DNA from: Capillidium heterosporum
Lineage: Eukaryota > Entomophthoromycota > Entomophthoromycetes > Entomophthorales > Capillidiaceae
Reading direction: 5' to 3'
Length of the DNA stretch: 64,000 nucleotides
Assembly (NCBI GenBank): GCA_016630905.1
Contig: WBMQ01000013.1
Location: 1,240,001-1,304,000 of the forward strand
Shown here: positions 40,373 through 52,254 of the stretch, piece after piece
Layout: the number at the start of each line of letters is the position of its first letter
Position numbering within the stretch: position 1 is the stretch's first letter
Translations under genes and position numbers: made by a program
The notes under the pieces: generated by a model
Told to the model about the DNA's origin: nothing
Seen by the model: only the letters and a program-made list of their open reading frames with translations
Databases searched by the model: none

Positions 40373-40566
40373 ATTTTCACTTTTTCCTTATAGTTTACAT
40401 CGATTGTAGGCAGCTCTTATTCTTATTTCGAAATGTAGTATATGGAATAAACTTATCAATATCAAACTATATAGTCATCTATAATTTAAGTATTAAAGCA
40501 TATATATTAGTAAGGTATCCAACTTAGCTTTTATTGAAATAAAGCTAATCAAGCGGTGTTAGTCAA

Positions 40567-42013
40567 TTAGTGGTGGTGGTCATGGTCATGATGATGGCCG
40601 TGACTGTGGTTGTGACCATGATCGTGGGCATGAGTGTGATCGTGATCGTGTTCATGACTATGACCATGGTCGTGGGTGTGAGCATGACCATGTCCATGAC
40701 TATGGTTATGATCATGATTATGGCTATGGTCATGGCCATGGCTGTGGCTATGTCCATGATCACTGTGGAAGTGTCGTACCCCATTCGAATCCTCTTTGAA
40801 AATTTGAATACAAGTGTGATCAAAGCATCGCTCAGTGATCAACGACAAACTCCTGTATAGTTTGTTGAAATCTTCAAACTGATTTGCCACTTGGACGTTC
40901 AAAGTTAGACTGTTGGCTTCTAAATCAGGACACCAAACGTGAACCTTGTCAACCTCGACGACTTCGGGTAACCTGCGAATTTGATCAATCGTCTCTTGCA
41001 AAGGTAAAGTTAGGTGTGTAGGTAAAGTCTGCAGTAGCTTCAGTCCCAGGCTTTTGGTAAGTGGGAACTGGAAGTACAGCAGGTACAGAGTTAAACTTAT
41101 TGCTAGGTAGCTGTCGTAGGAGTTGGACCTAAAACAAATGATATTAGAATAAGTAGCATTCTCATACTTTGGCTTACTTTGGTTTTATATAGACTAGCAA
41201 TATACTCAGTATATGAAATAGAATTACAATTAAAGTGTAATAGAGCTTGCTTTGCGTCGATTTATCATTCTTGGCTATTGCATGTTAATACCACTATAAG
41301 GATATACAAATTTACGATTGATAAGTTGATTTAAACCATCATGGCGTATGGACAGCCAAACTATACTCAAAAGTGAAGGCACTAATAGCAGTATGTTCCA
41401 GAACCTATATAGATCTATTAATATAACAAAAAAGGATTATTTACCCAAATTCCATACCAGAATTACTTTCCTCATCTTTACTATCGTCGGCCAGCAAAAT
41501 ACATTCGATACCTTCCTTCAAGACGTTTATCGAAGCGAACAATACAAATAACAGGTTGGTGTAGTACCCTACCAACTGTAATCTCTTTAAACTACAGGCA
41601 AAGAAATAAAGTTAGCAAGTAATTTGAACATGTATTACCCAAAATGGAACTTGGTGCTCGGCTTCAAGTAGATGTTGTTCTTATTTACAAATATAAAGTA
41701 CAGTATGAAATTGAAACTTAAGTTTATATTGTTGTACGCCAAGCTTGTTATCGCTACAAATGAAATTAGCAATTAAAATAACGGGATATATACCTAAACT
41801 ATCAATGTAGATAGCTAAAAACAGCAGAATTATAGACGATATACTTAAAGTTAATATGGGTAAGGTTACTGATAGATTCAGGCTGAACATCTGCTTCAAC
41901 AGGTTTATACTTATCTTTAACAAAGTTTGGGCGCTGTAGTTCTGAGCTGGCAGTTCCGAGTAACCTTCATCATTTTTAGTGTTGAACGAAATCGGGTCTT
42001 CAATTATCTCCAT
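40567..42013 (-). CDS. ZRG17: Zrg17-like divergent CDF transporter with a long His-rich tail
   Basis: Six exons (introns 41754-41793, 41592-41638, 41405-41444, 41275-41315, 41129-41177) give exactly 409 residues. The N-terminus is cytosolic, followed by hydrophobic spans ('LSVTLPILTLSISSIILLFL', 'LQLVGYYTNLLFVLFASINV', 'LYYTLIVILFHILSILLVYI') and a CDF-like TM6 and C-terminal domain ('VVEVDKVHVWCPDLEANSL'). The H/D-x3-D metal pairs of active CDFs are not seen in the spans, as in Zrg17, which works as a heterodimer with Msc2 to supply zinc to the ER. About 65 terminal residues alternate His with Asp, Ser, Gly or Asn. Family fairly sure; Zrg17 orthology is inference. Confidence 0.72.
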
Positions 42014-42267
42014 CTTTCCTACTGCTGTCGTCTCGGTTACTGTTACTTAAGAAGGTAATGATTCTTTGAGGTTGTAAATTTAGCTTTGCTCGTGATTTGT
42101 GGGTACATCCAATCACAAACGTAAACGTCCAAAAATTCGAAACGCTTTCCCAATTTAGAAGCTAGAATTAGATAAAAGCTTGTCGAAAACTAGCTAGCTA
42201 ATTTTTTATATCTATTAGAAGTAAGAAGAGGAGAGTATCAAAGTTTAGCATCGACAACAGTGTAGCA

Positions 42268-43201
42268 ATGATAGACTTAATTATAAGTGTGGCAGGTATC
42301 TACGGCTGCTTCCTAACCTGGGGAGTACTCCAAGAGAAATTGACGACGACCCCGTACGGTCCATCCCAAGAGCGTTACAAGTACTTCATCTTCCTCAACA
42401 TGGTCCAAGCTTTCTGTGCTAGTGTTGTCGCTTTCGTATACTTAAAAATAACCTTCAAAAAGCTGAGGAGTTTAAACAAAGGCTTGGTTTATGAGTTGGC
42501 AAAGGCAGGTGTAACAAATATCTTAGCCTCCCCCTTTGGTTATGCTGCTCTCAAGCACATCAACTACCCCACTTTAACATTGACCAAAAGTTGCAAGCTG
42601 GTTCCAGTTATGCTGATGAATGTAGTTTTATACCGAAGGAAGTTCCCCTTCTACAAATATGCCAGTGTTATTTTGGTGACGGCTGGTGTATCCAGCTTCA
42701 TGCTGTTCAAGGAATCGAGCAAGAAAGCTACCACTGAGAACTCCTACTTTGGTCTACTTCTTGTCACTATGAACCTGCTGATGGATGGCATCACCAACGC
42801 AACCCAAGACCACATTTTCCGTACTTACAAGCTATCCAGTTTGAACATGATGTTCTACATGCAACTCTTCTCGGCAACCCTCATGTTTGCTTACCTACTG
42901 CTTACCTATCAACGAAGAGTTATGGGCAGCTTTAACCTTTATACAGACTTACCCAACCGTTCTGTGGGATATTCTCGCCTTCTCGTTGTGTGGTGCTGTA
43001 GGTCAGTGCTTCATCTTCCACATAATCGAAAAGTATGGCTCCCTAGTTCTGGTGACTGTCACCGTCACTCGTAAATTGTTCTCCATCATCCTCTCCTTGT
43101 TATGGTTTAGCCACTCTGTCAACTTTTACCAACTGGTAGCTATTACCGTCGTATTCTCGGGTATCGGATTGGAAACTTACTTCAAGATGCGCGGTCAGTA
43201 G
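42268..43201 (+). CDS. HUT1: Hut1/SLC35B1-like UDP-galactose transporter, with one +1 frame change
   Basis: 310 residues after dropping one base at about 42907. Family features: 'IYGCFLTWGVLQEKLTTTPY' at the start, 'FGYAALKHINYPTLTLTKSC', 'KLVPVMLMNVVLYRRKFPFY', 'NLLMDGITNATQDHIFR', then 'QCFIFHIIEKYGSLVLVTVT' and 'TRKLFSIILSLLWFSH'. It carries nucleotide sugar (or ATP, for SLC35B1) across the ER membrane. The frame break falls at CTT ACC TAT C, directly before NEELWAALTFIQTYP, a region conserved in Hut1 as NE-x-LW...; an intron cannot explain it because no residues are missing. No introns seen. Confidence 0.88.
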
Positions 43202-43671
43202 TACATTTTAATATTATTTTCTGGATTAAATGACCCACTTCAGTATAAATATGATTGCTATATAGATTTAACCAGATAGCTCTAGCTTGGTATTGTATTT
43301 TGACAGATATAGACAAACTGTATTTCACAATAGAGCTTTATTGATTTATACATCTAGTTCAAGCACATGTATATGGTTAAATGAGCCATCACTTTTCTTA
43401 TTAGCTAACTCCTAAATCCTTCTATTGCACATATCACATTTATATTATTTTAGATAACTAATTTCAATTTGATGTTAGTTTACAAAAAGTTGTGAGGAAT
43501 CATCTAATAAGGTATCTTCCTCGTATAGCTTGTGCTTTTCATTATAAAATGTAGTGCCATTTATATGATCAAATGCATATAAAAGCACTTTATATTTTTT
43601 ATTCATATACTTTCAGCACGGCGTAAAGCTACCTTTAGCTTCAATTTATTAAATATCCTTATAATGAAAAG
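43202..43671. other. intergenic between convergent genes
   Basis: AT-rich, nothing recognised. Confidence 0.45.
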
Positions 43672-45193
43672 TTAATTAAAATGTGGATTACTTGAAAAGT
43701 CCATCGTGTTGATGGTGGGGGACAGCGTCTGCAATACTGACTGGAACTGATGCTGATTGGGTGCATTGACTGAAAACATATCGGCTCCAGCTGGAAGGGT
43801 TTTGGAACCGAACAAGCCTTCAGCAGGAGTAGGGTCAGGCTTTACGCCAAAGAGACCTTGCTTGCTGGCACCGATACTCTCGTCGGTTGGGAAAAGGTCC
43901 TGCATGGCAAACTGGTTGTTGACATAGATGGAGCCACGGCTGGGGACGCGTCGTTTGACTACCAGTTGTTCAGGTTTGGCCTTGGGTGCTTGGTCGGGGT
44001 AATAGGCGTGGTCATGAATTAAGGTCAACCGTTGCATTGCTTGAGGAGTTTCAACAAGGAGGTAGGGAGACATGGTAAATGTGGTAAAGAGGTCTCGGCT
44101 TGATATAGTGTCGGTATCTTCGTGCCTGGGGAAAGGTAAGCGGGGGAAAAAGGAAAACCCGGGGAACCGGTCCATCGGGTCTAGGTAGGTCTTAGGACCG
44201 GTGGGGTCAGGGTTGGTCACCGAAGGAAGTTCCAATATGGATTTGGATTTGTACAGGATGGGGCGGCGTCTATCACCGGTTGAACCCCTCAACTTTTTGT
44301 GGTGGGTTTTTTCAACTACAGCTGCCATTATCGTCTGCAAATGGTTTTCCAACGCGTTGAGGATGTACTCTACTGCCTTCTCGTCAACGGTGCTGAGGCC
44401 ACAGTTGATCACCTTGGCTTTGAGGCGTAGGTAAAGTTCTTCAGAACTGGGCAACGACTTTGTTTCAATACATAATGGAGTCATTATACCCAACTGGTAC
44501 TCCAACAGATCTAACTGCTTAAGTAAATAAAAAGGAAGAGGATTACCTTCATCGGACAAATTTCTCTTGTTCTCAAACATTTTTACGCTAAAGGGTTCTT
44601 CCACCGTAGCAACTCTTTCATGCTGAAATAAAATAGTGCTTGTAAATATAGCCGTAGGAAATAAACATACCTTTGTCAAGCTCTTCAGCTTTTCACGCTC
44701 CTCTTTACTCATCTGCTTGATAATAGCCTTAAGTTGTTGGCGATCGAGGAGCTCCTTCTCCTCATTGTGCTTCCAACTTCGTTTCTTACTCTCCACTTTC
44801 TCGTCTGCCTCCTTACTTTTAGCTAGGATGGGGCTTTCCAAAGGCAAGCTTGCACATTTAATAATTGACAAAATAAATTGGTTGTGAATTTCAACTTAAA
44901 TATACATTAAAAATACATCTTGACAAAAAGTTACCATTCCCATCTACAAGATAAAGACTGGCATAGTAATCGAGTTCAGCTCTACTTAATTTACCGGCAA
45001 GATAATCGTTGAAACGCTTCCAGTACACCTGGTCTGGACCTGATATCTCCAACAATTTTTTATAAAGCACCTTGGTAGTTTCTCTCACCTTGATCAATTC
45101 TGGATTCGGTTCCATAGTTGTGCGCTTGAACTCTGTAGTGAAAATCGGTTTAGGTGTTGCTCGATTTAAAACCTTAATTTCCTTAGTTTCCAT
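43672..45193 (-). CDS. HFI1: SAGA coactivator subunit Hfi1/Ada1-like (Tad1 domain)
   Basis: 477 residues from three exons (introns 44895-44934 and 44623-44670). The N-terminal part has 'VYWKRFNDYLAGKLSRAELD', matching the SAGA-Tad1 start (an Hfi1 hallmark), and the histone-fold-like part contains 'ELYLRLKAKVINCGLSTVDE' and 'AVEYILNALENHLQTIMAAV'. This protein scaffolds the SAGA histone acetyltransferase complex in the nucleus and pairs with Taf12. The second intron is 48 nt, so its retention would not break the frame. The C-terminal quarter contains two 'GLFG'/'GLFGSK' repeats and looks flexible. Good confidence in family. Confidence 0.85.
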
Positions 45194-45870
45194 TTTAGGA
45201 AATATTTAGTCAAATGTATCAAAGGTAGGAATGGCATTAGCAGATAAAGCCTATATATAAGGTAGTGTATGTATATTACTTTCTCAGTGAAATATCCTTA
45301 ATATGAACTATATATGCTTAGCATATATCCTATTATAAATAGTTTTCTACTTTAAAGCTTTACAAGTATAGCAAATATATTAAAAACATCTAGGCTTAGC
45401 TGTATATAATGGAGATGAACTAGCAATTAGCTGTTAGACCTCAATATAATCATCAAGAATGGCCCACCTTTACAGATAGATACTTTAATTGATCATTATT
45501 TGGCAAGTGTTAATTTATAGGAATTTACTATTTTCCTTCAATTGTTAAAGGAGTGTGTACAAAGTGCAAATATATACATTTAGCAAACATCAAATTCAAC
45601 TTTGGTCTTCAACGCTAAAATAATATTGCATTAAATATCTACATTTTCTCCATAAAAAGCTAGCAACTGATAAAATACTGTCCTTAGTTTAAGGAAATTT
45701 GACTATAAAGGCCTTTAAATTTCCACTACGTATCATAGATGTGTATATGTGCATTATTAAATTTTTTTAAAAAGTGTATAGCTAATGAAATAAATAAAGA
45801 ATATAAATTTAACGAATATAAAGGAACACAGTAGTTATGGGTATTTAATACGCTAGTTTGTCAAAAGCAA
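45194..45870. other. intergenic
   Basis: AT-rich; a TATATATAAGG-like string near 45252 may serve HFI1 (rc reading CCTTATATATAGG). Nothing else recognised. Confidence 0.45.
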
Positions 45871-47473
45871 TCAGCTAAAGTTGATGGTGGTATTAGTATG
45901 GTAACCAGCTGATTCAACTTTAACTTGGTTGACAGAACTCTGGTTATCCCCGCAGTATCCTACCTTAACGTTGGGCCTGGAATCCAAGAGATGCATTTTG
46001 GTTTCATCGGAAGCCGATTTTATCTCAACCTTTCCACCCTTCGCTGAAGCTTGGAAGTTGCCTTGAAAAGTCTTTGGCAAGGTAAGTTCAGCGTTTCCTG
46101 TCAGGCTTAAGATTTCGAAGGAATAGTAGTAACGATCAAGAGATAAATAGCCATTGGACGTGGGTTTAAGTTGAGTGGAGTTAACAAAAGTGTGGTTTTC
46201 GGATTTAAGACCTGCAGTCTTATGGGGACTATGCTTCTCAGTAACATTATAGTGAGATTGATAGTGGCGATCCTCAACTGGTCTAGTACGGTTCAAGTTT
46301 CCGAGAGATTGGATATCGACGTGGATGTTTCCTTTCTTGCTGCGAATGAATGTATAGCTGGACTTTTGAACTTGGACGTTGATGTCCCCAGTTAAAGTGC
46401 TAGGTAACGAGAGCGCTGATAGAAGAGTTAAAAATGCGTACCCAGTCTCTCCCGTTGATGTCGACGAATGCAGCGTCGATAAAATCGAGGGAAGATCCTC
46501 TAGCACGGATATTGATATCATTGGTACGCTACTTGAGTTAATTTGGCGTCTGACTTGGCATATATGCTGAAAGTATCACGATAGTTGGGAAATTTAGGAA
46601 AATGTTTGCTGTCAAGAGGTAACTTGGATAAGTTGTTAACCGATACGTAAGACTTTAAAGACATGATAGAAGCCTCACTGGCTTGCATGTTGTATATGGA
46701 CACCGAATCCCTAGCTGTGACTGATAGGCGATGTACTTTAAACGAGTGCATATACAAATTTCCTTGTAAATCTAGGCAAAGACTATTGAAGACAGTTTCT
46801 ATACCTTGGGCTGAGTTGAACCTATTGAATCTACCACCCAAGGAGACGACATCAAAGTGCTGCAGATCTCGTGGGAAGCTGATCGTCAGCTGTAATTCGG
46901 CATAGCGTCTAGCAAAGGACAGAGGTTTTGGGAATTTAACATGAAACTGGTATCCGTAGGTGTCAGTAGTGTAAATATTTAAATTATTCAAAGTATATTT
47001 ATCGGATGCACGGATCTTATATGACACCTTTACGTTGGACGAGTCGTCATGGGTAGTAATTTTAGCTTCGCTGTTCTAATAAAGTTAGTTAAAATATAAC
47101 TGCATACTACCTTGAGCTCGCCGTCGACGTAGACCGAAAAGCTTCTGTTTACTTTGGGGTCGAACTCGAAGGTCTGTACGGGACGGTAAAGGGTTATTGG
47201 GTAAGAATCGACGAGGCTGAAGCAAGGGAAGTTACGTAAGAACTTATAAGTGTTTTGAAATTGACTTAGGAAGCTGAGATATACGAAAAATAGGAGTGAA
47301 GACACTGCAACCAGTTCAAACAGCTGTTTCTTGGAGAACCTGGAGCGACTGGGCTTGCTCTTAGGTAGCCTGACCCTCTCTAAAGTTGATAGTTAATATA
47401 GATTGTAAAATGGTGATGTACCTCTAGGGATGAGTAAGGTATCTTGGCTTTCGACTTCTAATTTGATATCCAT
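45871..47473 (-). CDS. membrane-anchored beta-repeat protein 1 (DUF4097-like), two +1 frame changes
   Basis: Paralogue of the genes at 47973 and 53476. Structure: short cytosolic N-terminus (MDIKLEVES...), basic 'LPKSKPSRSRFSKKQ', one membrane span ('AVSSLLFFVYLSFLSQF'), then an extracellular part rich in short beta strands ('DINIRARGSSLDFIDAAF', 'LTGDINVQV'), like fungal DUF4097/DUF2807 proteins. Introns 47380-47421 and 47076-47110. The spliced length is two bases over a multiple of three. The frame moves by one nucleotide at CAA TGA T (T = 46520) and ACC TAG C (46402), both in-frame stops, and on either side the sequence aligns with paralogue 3 without a gap. Function unknown; surface adhesion-like role is a guess. 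Confidence 0.75.
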
Positions 47474-47972
47474 TGTTATATTTAAAAAGAGAAAGCAACT
47501 TTCACTCCCACCTGCTTATACTTAAAGAGCTTCCTATTTACCAAGCCTTTTGAAAATATTAATTCACAAGCAAAATGTCGAGTTTCAGATAATGTTGGTT
47601 ACTGCGGGTGGGAATATACAAGCTGGTACGCTGGAAAAATTACCTGTCAATAGATTGACTGCCTATATATTCCTCAAAGTTTAAAAATAGGTTCTCCATG
47701 AGTCCAATATCTAGGATTTAAAAAAATATGTTCATGGCTGGAGTATTAGATATAGGAACATCGGCTAGAATTTTGAAAACAAAACTTCTAAAGATAAGTC
47801 AAATATCCTTATGAACCACCTTTTTAATGTGATCAGCTTAGAACTATTGGTATATGTTCTTTTAGTAAAACTAAGGAAACTAAATCGGGCAAATAGAAAG
47901 GTATGCTATCATAGATTATAAATCAAAACGGTAATAAGATAGGCATTTAATGTGTAGGTTCATCGAAAACAG
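47474..47972. other. intergenic between paralogues 1 and 2
   Basis: AT-rich spacer; nothing recognised. Confidence 0.45.
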
Positions 47973-49490
47973 TTAACTGAAGTTGATGGTGGCATCGGTG
48001 TTGTAACCTGCAGTTTCAACTTTAGCCTTGTTGGCAGAGTTTCGATTATCTCCGTAGTACCCTACCTTGGAGTTGGACTTGCCGTTCAGGAAGTGGATCT
48101 TCGACTCATCAGAAACCGAGCTCACCTCGACTTTTCCATCTCTCACAGACGCCTCAAAATTGCCTTCAAAGGCCTTAGGCAAGGTAAGTTTGGAATGCCC
48201 ATTCAAACTCAACGCCTCAAATGAGTAATAGCTGAGGTCAAGAGACTTATACCCACCTGACATGTATTTAAACTGAGTACGCGAACGGTTGGGCTCAGCT
48301 GGTTTAGTTGCATTCAATTTGCCAAGAGATAAAACGTTGATATTGACGTTACCCTCCTTTGTGTAAACCGATACGTAGTTGGAGTTTCCAACTTCGACAC
48401 TGATGTCCCCGTTTATAGTATTGGCGTCGAGGCTTTGAATTGAGGAGTCCATGATCCGTACATGACTTTTACCTTGTACATTCAACGATTTAGCGTTGAC
48501 CTTGCGGAATATAGACTCTCCAGTGTTGATATGAAGACTACCAGCGTCAACATTATTTAGGTAGGTGCTGTGGCCACTAGAGATGTAAAATTTATTACTT
48601 CCGTAGTAGTTTGTGTTGTTATGTTTGGAATCGACTGGAAGTTTGCTGATGTTCTCTAGGTAAGAGCCATAGTTCCATGAGCTTATATATCCTCCGTTGA
48701 CTTGAACATTTCTAATTAACATGAATCCGTTGGAATAAGCGCTCAGGTAGTGCGCCTTGATAAACTCGATAAACAACCCGTCCTGGGAGAATACATGCAG
48801 AGAGCCGAAAACGGTTTTAAGGGTGTTCGTAAAGTTGAAGTGATCGATGTTTCCACTCAAATTGACACTACTGAAGCTTTTTAAATCTTCTGGGAAGCTT
48901 AGCGTCAGCTGCAAATTGATACAATGGCGGCAAAAGAACCAGGAGCGTGGGGCATCGACGTGAAACTGGTAGCCGTAATTGTGGGTGGCGTAAGTCTTTA
49001 TGTTGTCGGCGGTATATTTATCGGAAGCTAAGATGCTGTATAGAACCTTTACGTTGGATGAGTCGTTATGGGTAGTAATACTTATTTTGCTATTCTAGGG
49101 ATATTAGTATAAGCTAAAGTCTCAAAAGTACTCTGTAGTCATTGTAACTGTAGAAGGAGAAGCTAGTGTCGATCTTGGGATCAAATTCGAAGGTCTGAAG
49201 AGAGCGGTAGGGGATGTGTGGGTCACATCTACCGAATCCAAAGGTGGGGAAGTTTCGTAAAGAGTAGATTCTCTGTTGAAATTGGTTTAGGAGTCCTATA
49301 TATACGAAAAAAAGGACTGAAAGCACCATCCCAATCTTAAGTATCAGCTTGTAGAAGCTGAAGCGACTGGGTTTGCTCTTAGGAAGTTCGATATTCTCTA
49401 AAACAATGGTTAAAATAATAGTAAACTAAATGGAATACCTTTGGAGAGGAGGGAGGTAGTTTGCTTCTCAAATTCAAGTTTGACATCCAT
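47973..49490 (-). CDS. membrane-anchored beta-repeat protein 2 (DUF4097-like), frame intact
   Basis: 479 residues from three exons (introns 49398-49438 and 49095-49131), in the same positions as in paralogues 1 and 3. MDVKLEFEKQTTSLLSK leads to 'LPKSKPSRFSFYKLILK', one membrane span ('MVLSVLFFVYIGLLNQF'), 'YRSLQTFEFDPK', a Cys-containing 'WFFCRHCINLQLTLSFPEDL', then repetitive beta-strand sequence ending 'VETAGYNTDATINFS'. The whole gene is in frame without any correction, so it is a control for its two frame-shifted relatives. No enzyme motif. Type II membrane topology is inferred from the Lys/Arg-rich side before the span. Confidence 0.78.
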
Positions 49491-50514
49491 TGTAAATTTG
49501 TAGGGTATATAAATTCGACTTGCGTCTATTTATATTTTTTATCAATATTTTTTACTGTTTTGCCAAGTCTTTCAAATCATCTATTCTCGAATTGGTGGTG
49601 TAAAACGTATAGTTAGAACTATTATAAATTGATGAGCTGGAGCAATGTTGCTATACAGATCTATCCTTTTATTCCCCTATAGCTAAGACGACTAATTAGG
49701 CCATATAGCATTGCTTTCCAATCCTGATTTATGATGGTGGGTAGCTCATCTAAAAGATGTGAAAATTGGGACTAGCAGCATGGTTTCCATATAGGAGAAA
49801 TCATCACCTTTACTCGAATTCTAAATCTTGAAATATAACAACATCTTTGTAGGCATCGCTATCCATAGATTAGTCAACTATCAGCCGTTGCTACCTTTCG
49901 TAATGATGTTTGGAAAATAAGCTAATTTGTAAGGCATTTTATCTGTCTTCATCGAGCTAAATTTTTAAATGTAAAATATTGGACAGCAATAACTTATGAT
50001 GCTGCACCTAAAGGCGTTTATTAGTAGACGAGGGATGAAATGCTTGGCAAAAGGAAGGCTTATGGAAGTCAATAGTAAAATGAAAATATGTTTAAGAAAC
50101 ATATAGGAATGCCAAGGATGGTGTCGACAGTATGATGGATTAGTAGTTCTTATAACTGGCATGTGGATAGTTGCTTAGAAGCTGGGAAACATTGAAATAA
50201 ATCTAAAGAAGCCACTAAAACTTTTGGGCTCGTTGTACAATAGTTTGAAGCTTCTTACAAAAATATTAAAGACTTACCGACTACTTTTAACAAATTTATT
50301 GAACAAAAGTAGGATGACCACCAAACTGAATAAGTATTTACATCAACAGTCTCTGATGATGTACTTGTAAAAGATAAACTTGATTACCTCAACAGTGTCT
50401 TGAAATAGAAAGGTTGCTTCAACGAAACTTGACTGACGATTCAAACTGAAAACTACTCACTAACAAAACCTATAGAAATTTAAATGCAACAGCACTTTAC
50501 CCATATATTTTAAT
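49491..50514. other. intergenic
   Basis: AT-rich, about 1 kb; weak 65-codon ORFs only. Confidence 0.5.
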
Positions 50515-52254
50515 TTAAATAAGATCTAAAGCTTCGAACTTTTCGGTCAACTCCTCTACCTTCCTCCTCTCCATATCCTCCAACTCAACATCAAACCACT
50601 GCGTCAGCATATTGATCAGCTGCACTACGACAACCAATTCATCTTCCTTGTTACCTTTTAAAACTTGCTTCACCAGCGGTAGTAGCACCTGCAAGTTCTC
50701 GACGACAACCGATTCGATGGTAGGGTTGGTGTCAAAGTGGATCAAAGTCTTCACCAAGCTGAATTTCAAATTGAGTTTATCGACAAGCTCCTTATGGCTA
50801 AATAAGTTTATAACAATATATTAGTACAAAGATATGCTTAAATAAACGATTACCTGAATTGGTTGGAATCAATGATCAAGATGACGTTGAGCAGTTCCAT
50901 TCGATTTCCAGTTGTTATACAGTTTGGATCTTGGCTCAAGTAGTTTAGCACCGAACCCACCAATACCAGTTGGAACTCGACATTTACCACCTATGCAAAG
51001 TAAATAAAACTTGTATAAGTAAAAATAATTACCGGCGTATCTTCGTTCAAGAACTGTAGCATATCTAGGTAGGTTTCTTTCAACCAGGTCAACACCTCTA
51101 ATATATTTTTGACTATGAGATGCTCATCCATTATCTCCATAGTTAGAAGCTCTACCAACTCCACCTAGCACCAAGAATTCCAGTTGAAAGATTCCTAAAT
51201 CGAAGGTGTCGATGTCGTCGGGTGAAATTTTCTCCTTAGTATTCAGCCTGTTGAGGTCCAACCGTAGCTCCAAACATACTAATCGAACCACCAACTCCAT
51301 AAACTTGCTGTGAATTTGATTGTCAAAATCGACGTAGTCGAAATAGAACTGCTTGGTTAACAACCCCAGAAATAACAGTACCAGCCGCTTGAATTTGAGA
51401 TCCACTTTCTTTTCCAAGATGGCGTAGAAGCTGGTTACTATTAAGTTGAATATCGGCTTGTCTACCTTGACAGCTTCTTTCTCATCCTGTACACCGTTGA
51501 AGTTAATCGTCTTGAAAGTGTTGTTATAGATGTCTAATAGGCTGATCAAGGTTGGTAAATTGATTGACTTACTTAAAGATTCAAGTAACAGTTTCTGAAC
51601 TGAACTTAAATTTTTGTTGCCAACTTTGGCATCGACATATACCTTAGTTAAACCTGACTTTAAAACGGAATATCCATCTCTAACTATCTCTTCCAGATCT
51701 TTAAAGTCATCATTATGGGTATTCTCAAAAGAATCTATTTTCGATTGAACCTCATTTAGAAATGTCAACAGCAAATTGAAATTGGAATTCACAATATCTT
51801 CGTTAACTTCTACCACTCTCTTGGAAAATTCAAAATTTTGACTGGAAACCAACCAAGCTTTTAAAGTTAGTTTCGAGTAATTACGTTCTATTTCACTTCC
51901 AATTGCCAATTTCCGTACTAATAAACTAACCTTACTTGATAGTACATCGGTTTCACATAAATCCAAGTTGTGGTAAAAAGGTAATAAACTTAGTATCCCT
52001 ACACTCTTCATTAGCAAAACATCTTCGCCTTTGGAGTTGGAATTTGGTGTATTTATCAATCTATCGATGAATTTGAAGTTGAGTCTGGGAAAGACGAATT
52101 TGAGGTTGTTGGAGGTTAGGTACTTTGGTAATAGTTGCAAGGCGATGAGTTGAGAGGTGTCGGAACTCCCTACCTCGAAGTTGTTGAGTAATTTTTCCAG
52201 CTTTGCTTGGTTCTCATATGGGGTTGGAACTTGGTTGGAGGTTGGGTTTGCCAT
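50515..52254 (-). CDS. neurochondrin-like helical repeat protein, one +1 frame change
   Basis: First ATG 52254 (MANPTSNQVPTPYENQ). 'QLIALQLLPKYL', 'FKFIDRLINTP' and 'LLMKSVGILSLLPFYHNLDL' resemble the neurochondrin family (all-helical cytoplasmic protein of unclear function in fungi). Introns 50991-51032 and 50798-50853. After splicing, the length is one base over a multiple of three (546 residues if one is dropped). The first exon meets TGA at 51124 while the next frame continues with 'MEIMDEHLIVKNILEVLTWL'. The shift lies anywhere from about 51168 to 51126; AAC TAT G at 51141 fits the T-purine pattern seen elsewhere, but a G near 51165 fits as well and keeps 'VELVELL'. Family assignment moderate. 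Confidence 0.7.

Noticed and set aside
40563-40860. Met/Val/Thr-rich ORFs overlapping the His tail of the Zrg17-like gene
   Set aside because: Shadow frames of CAC/CAT-alternating codons; the spliced six-exon model explains the region.
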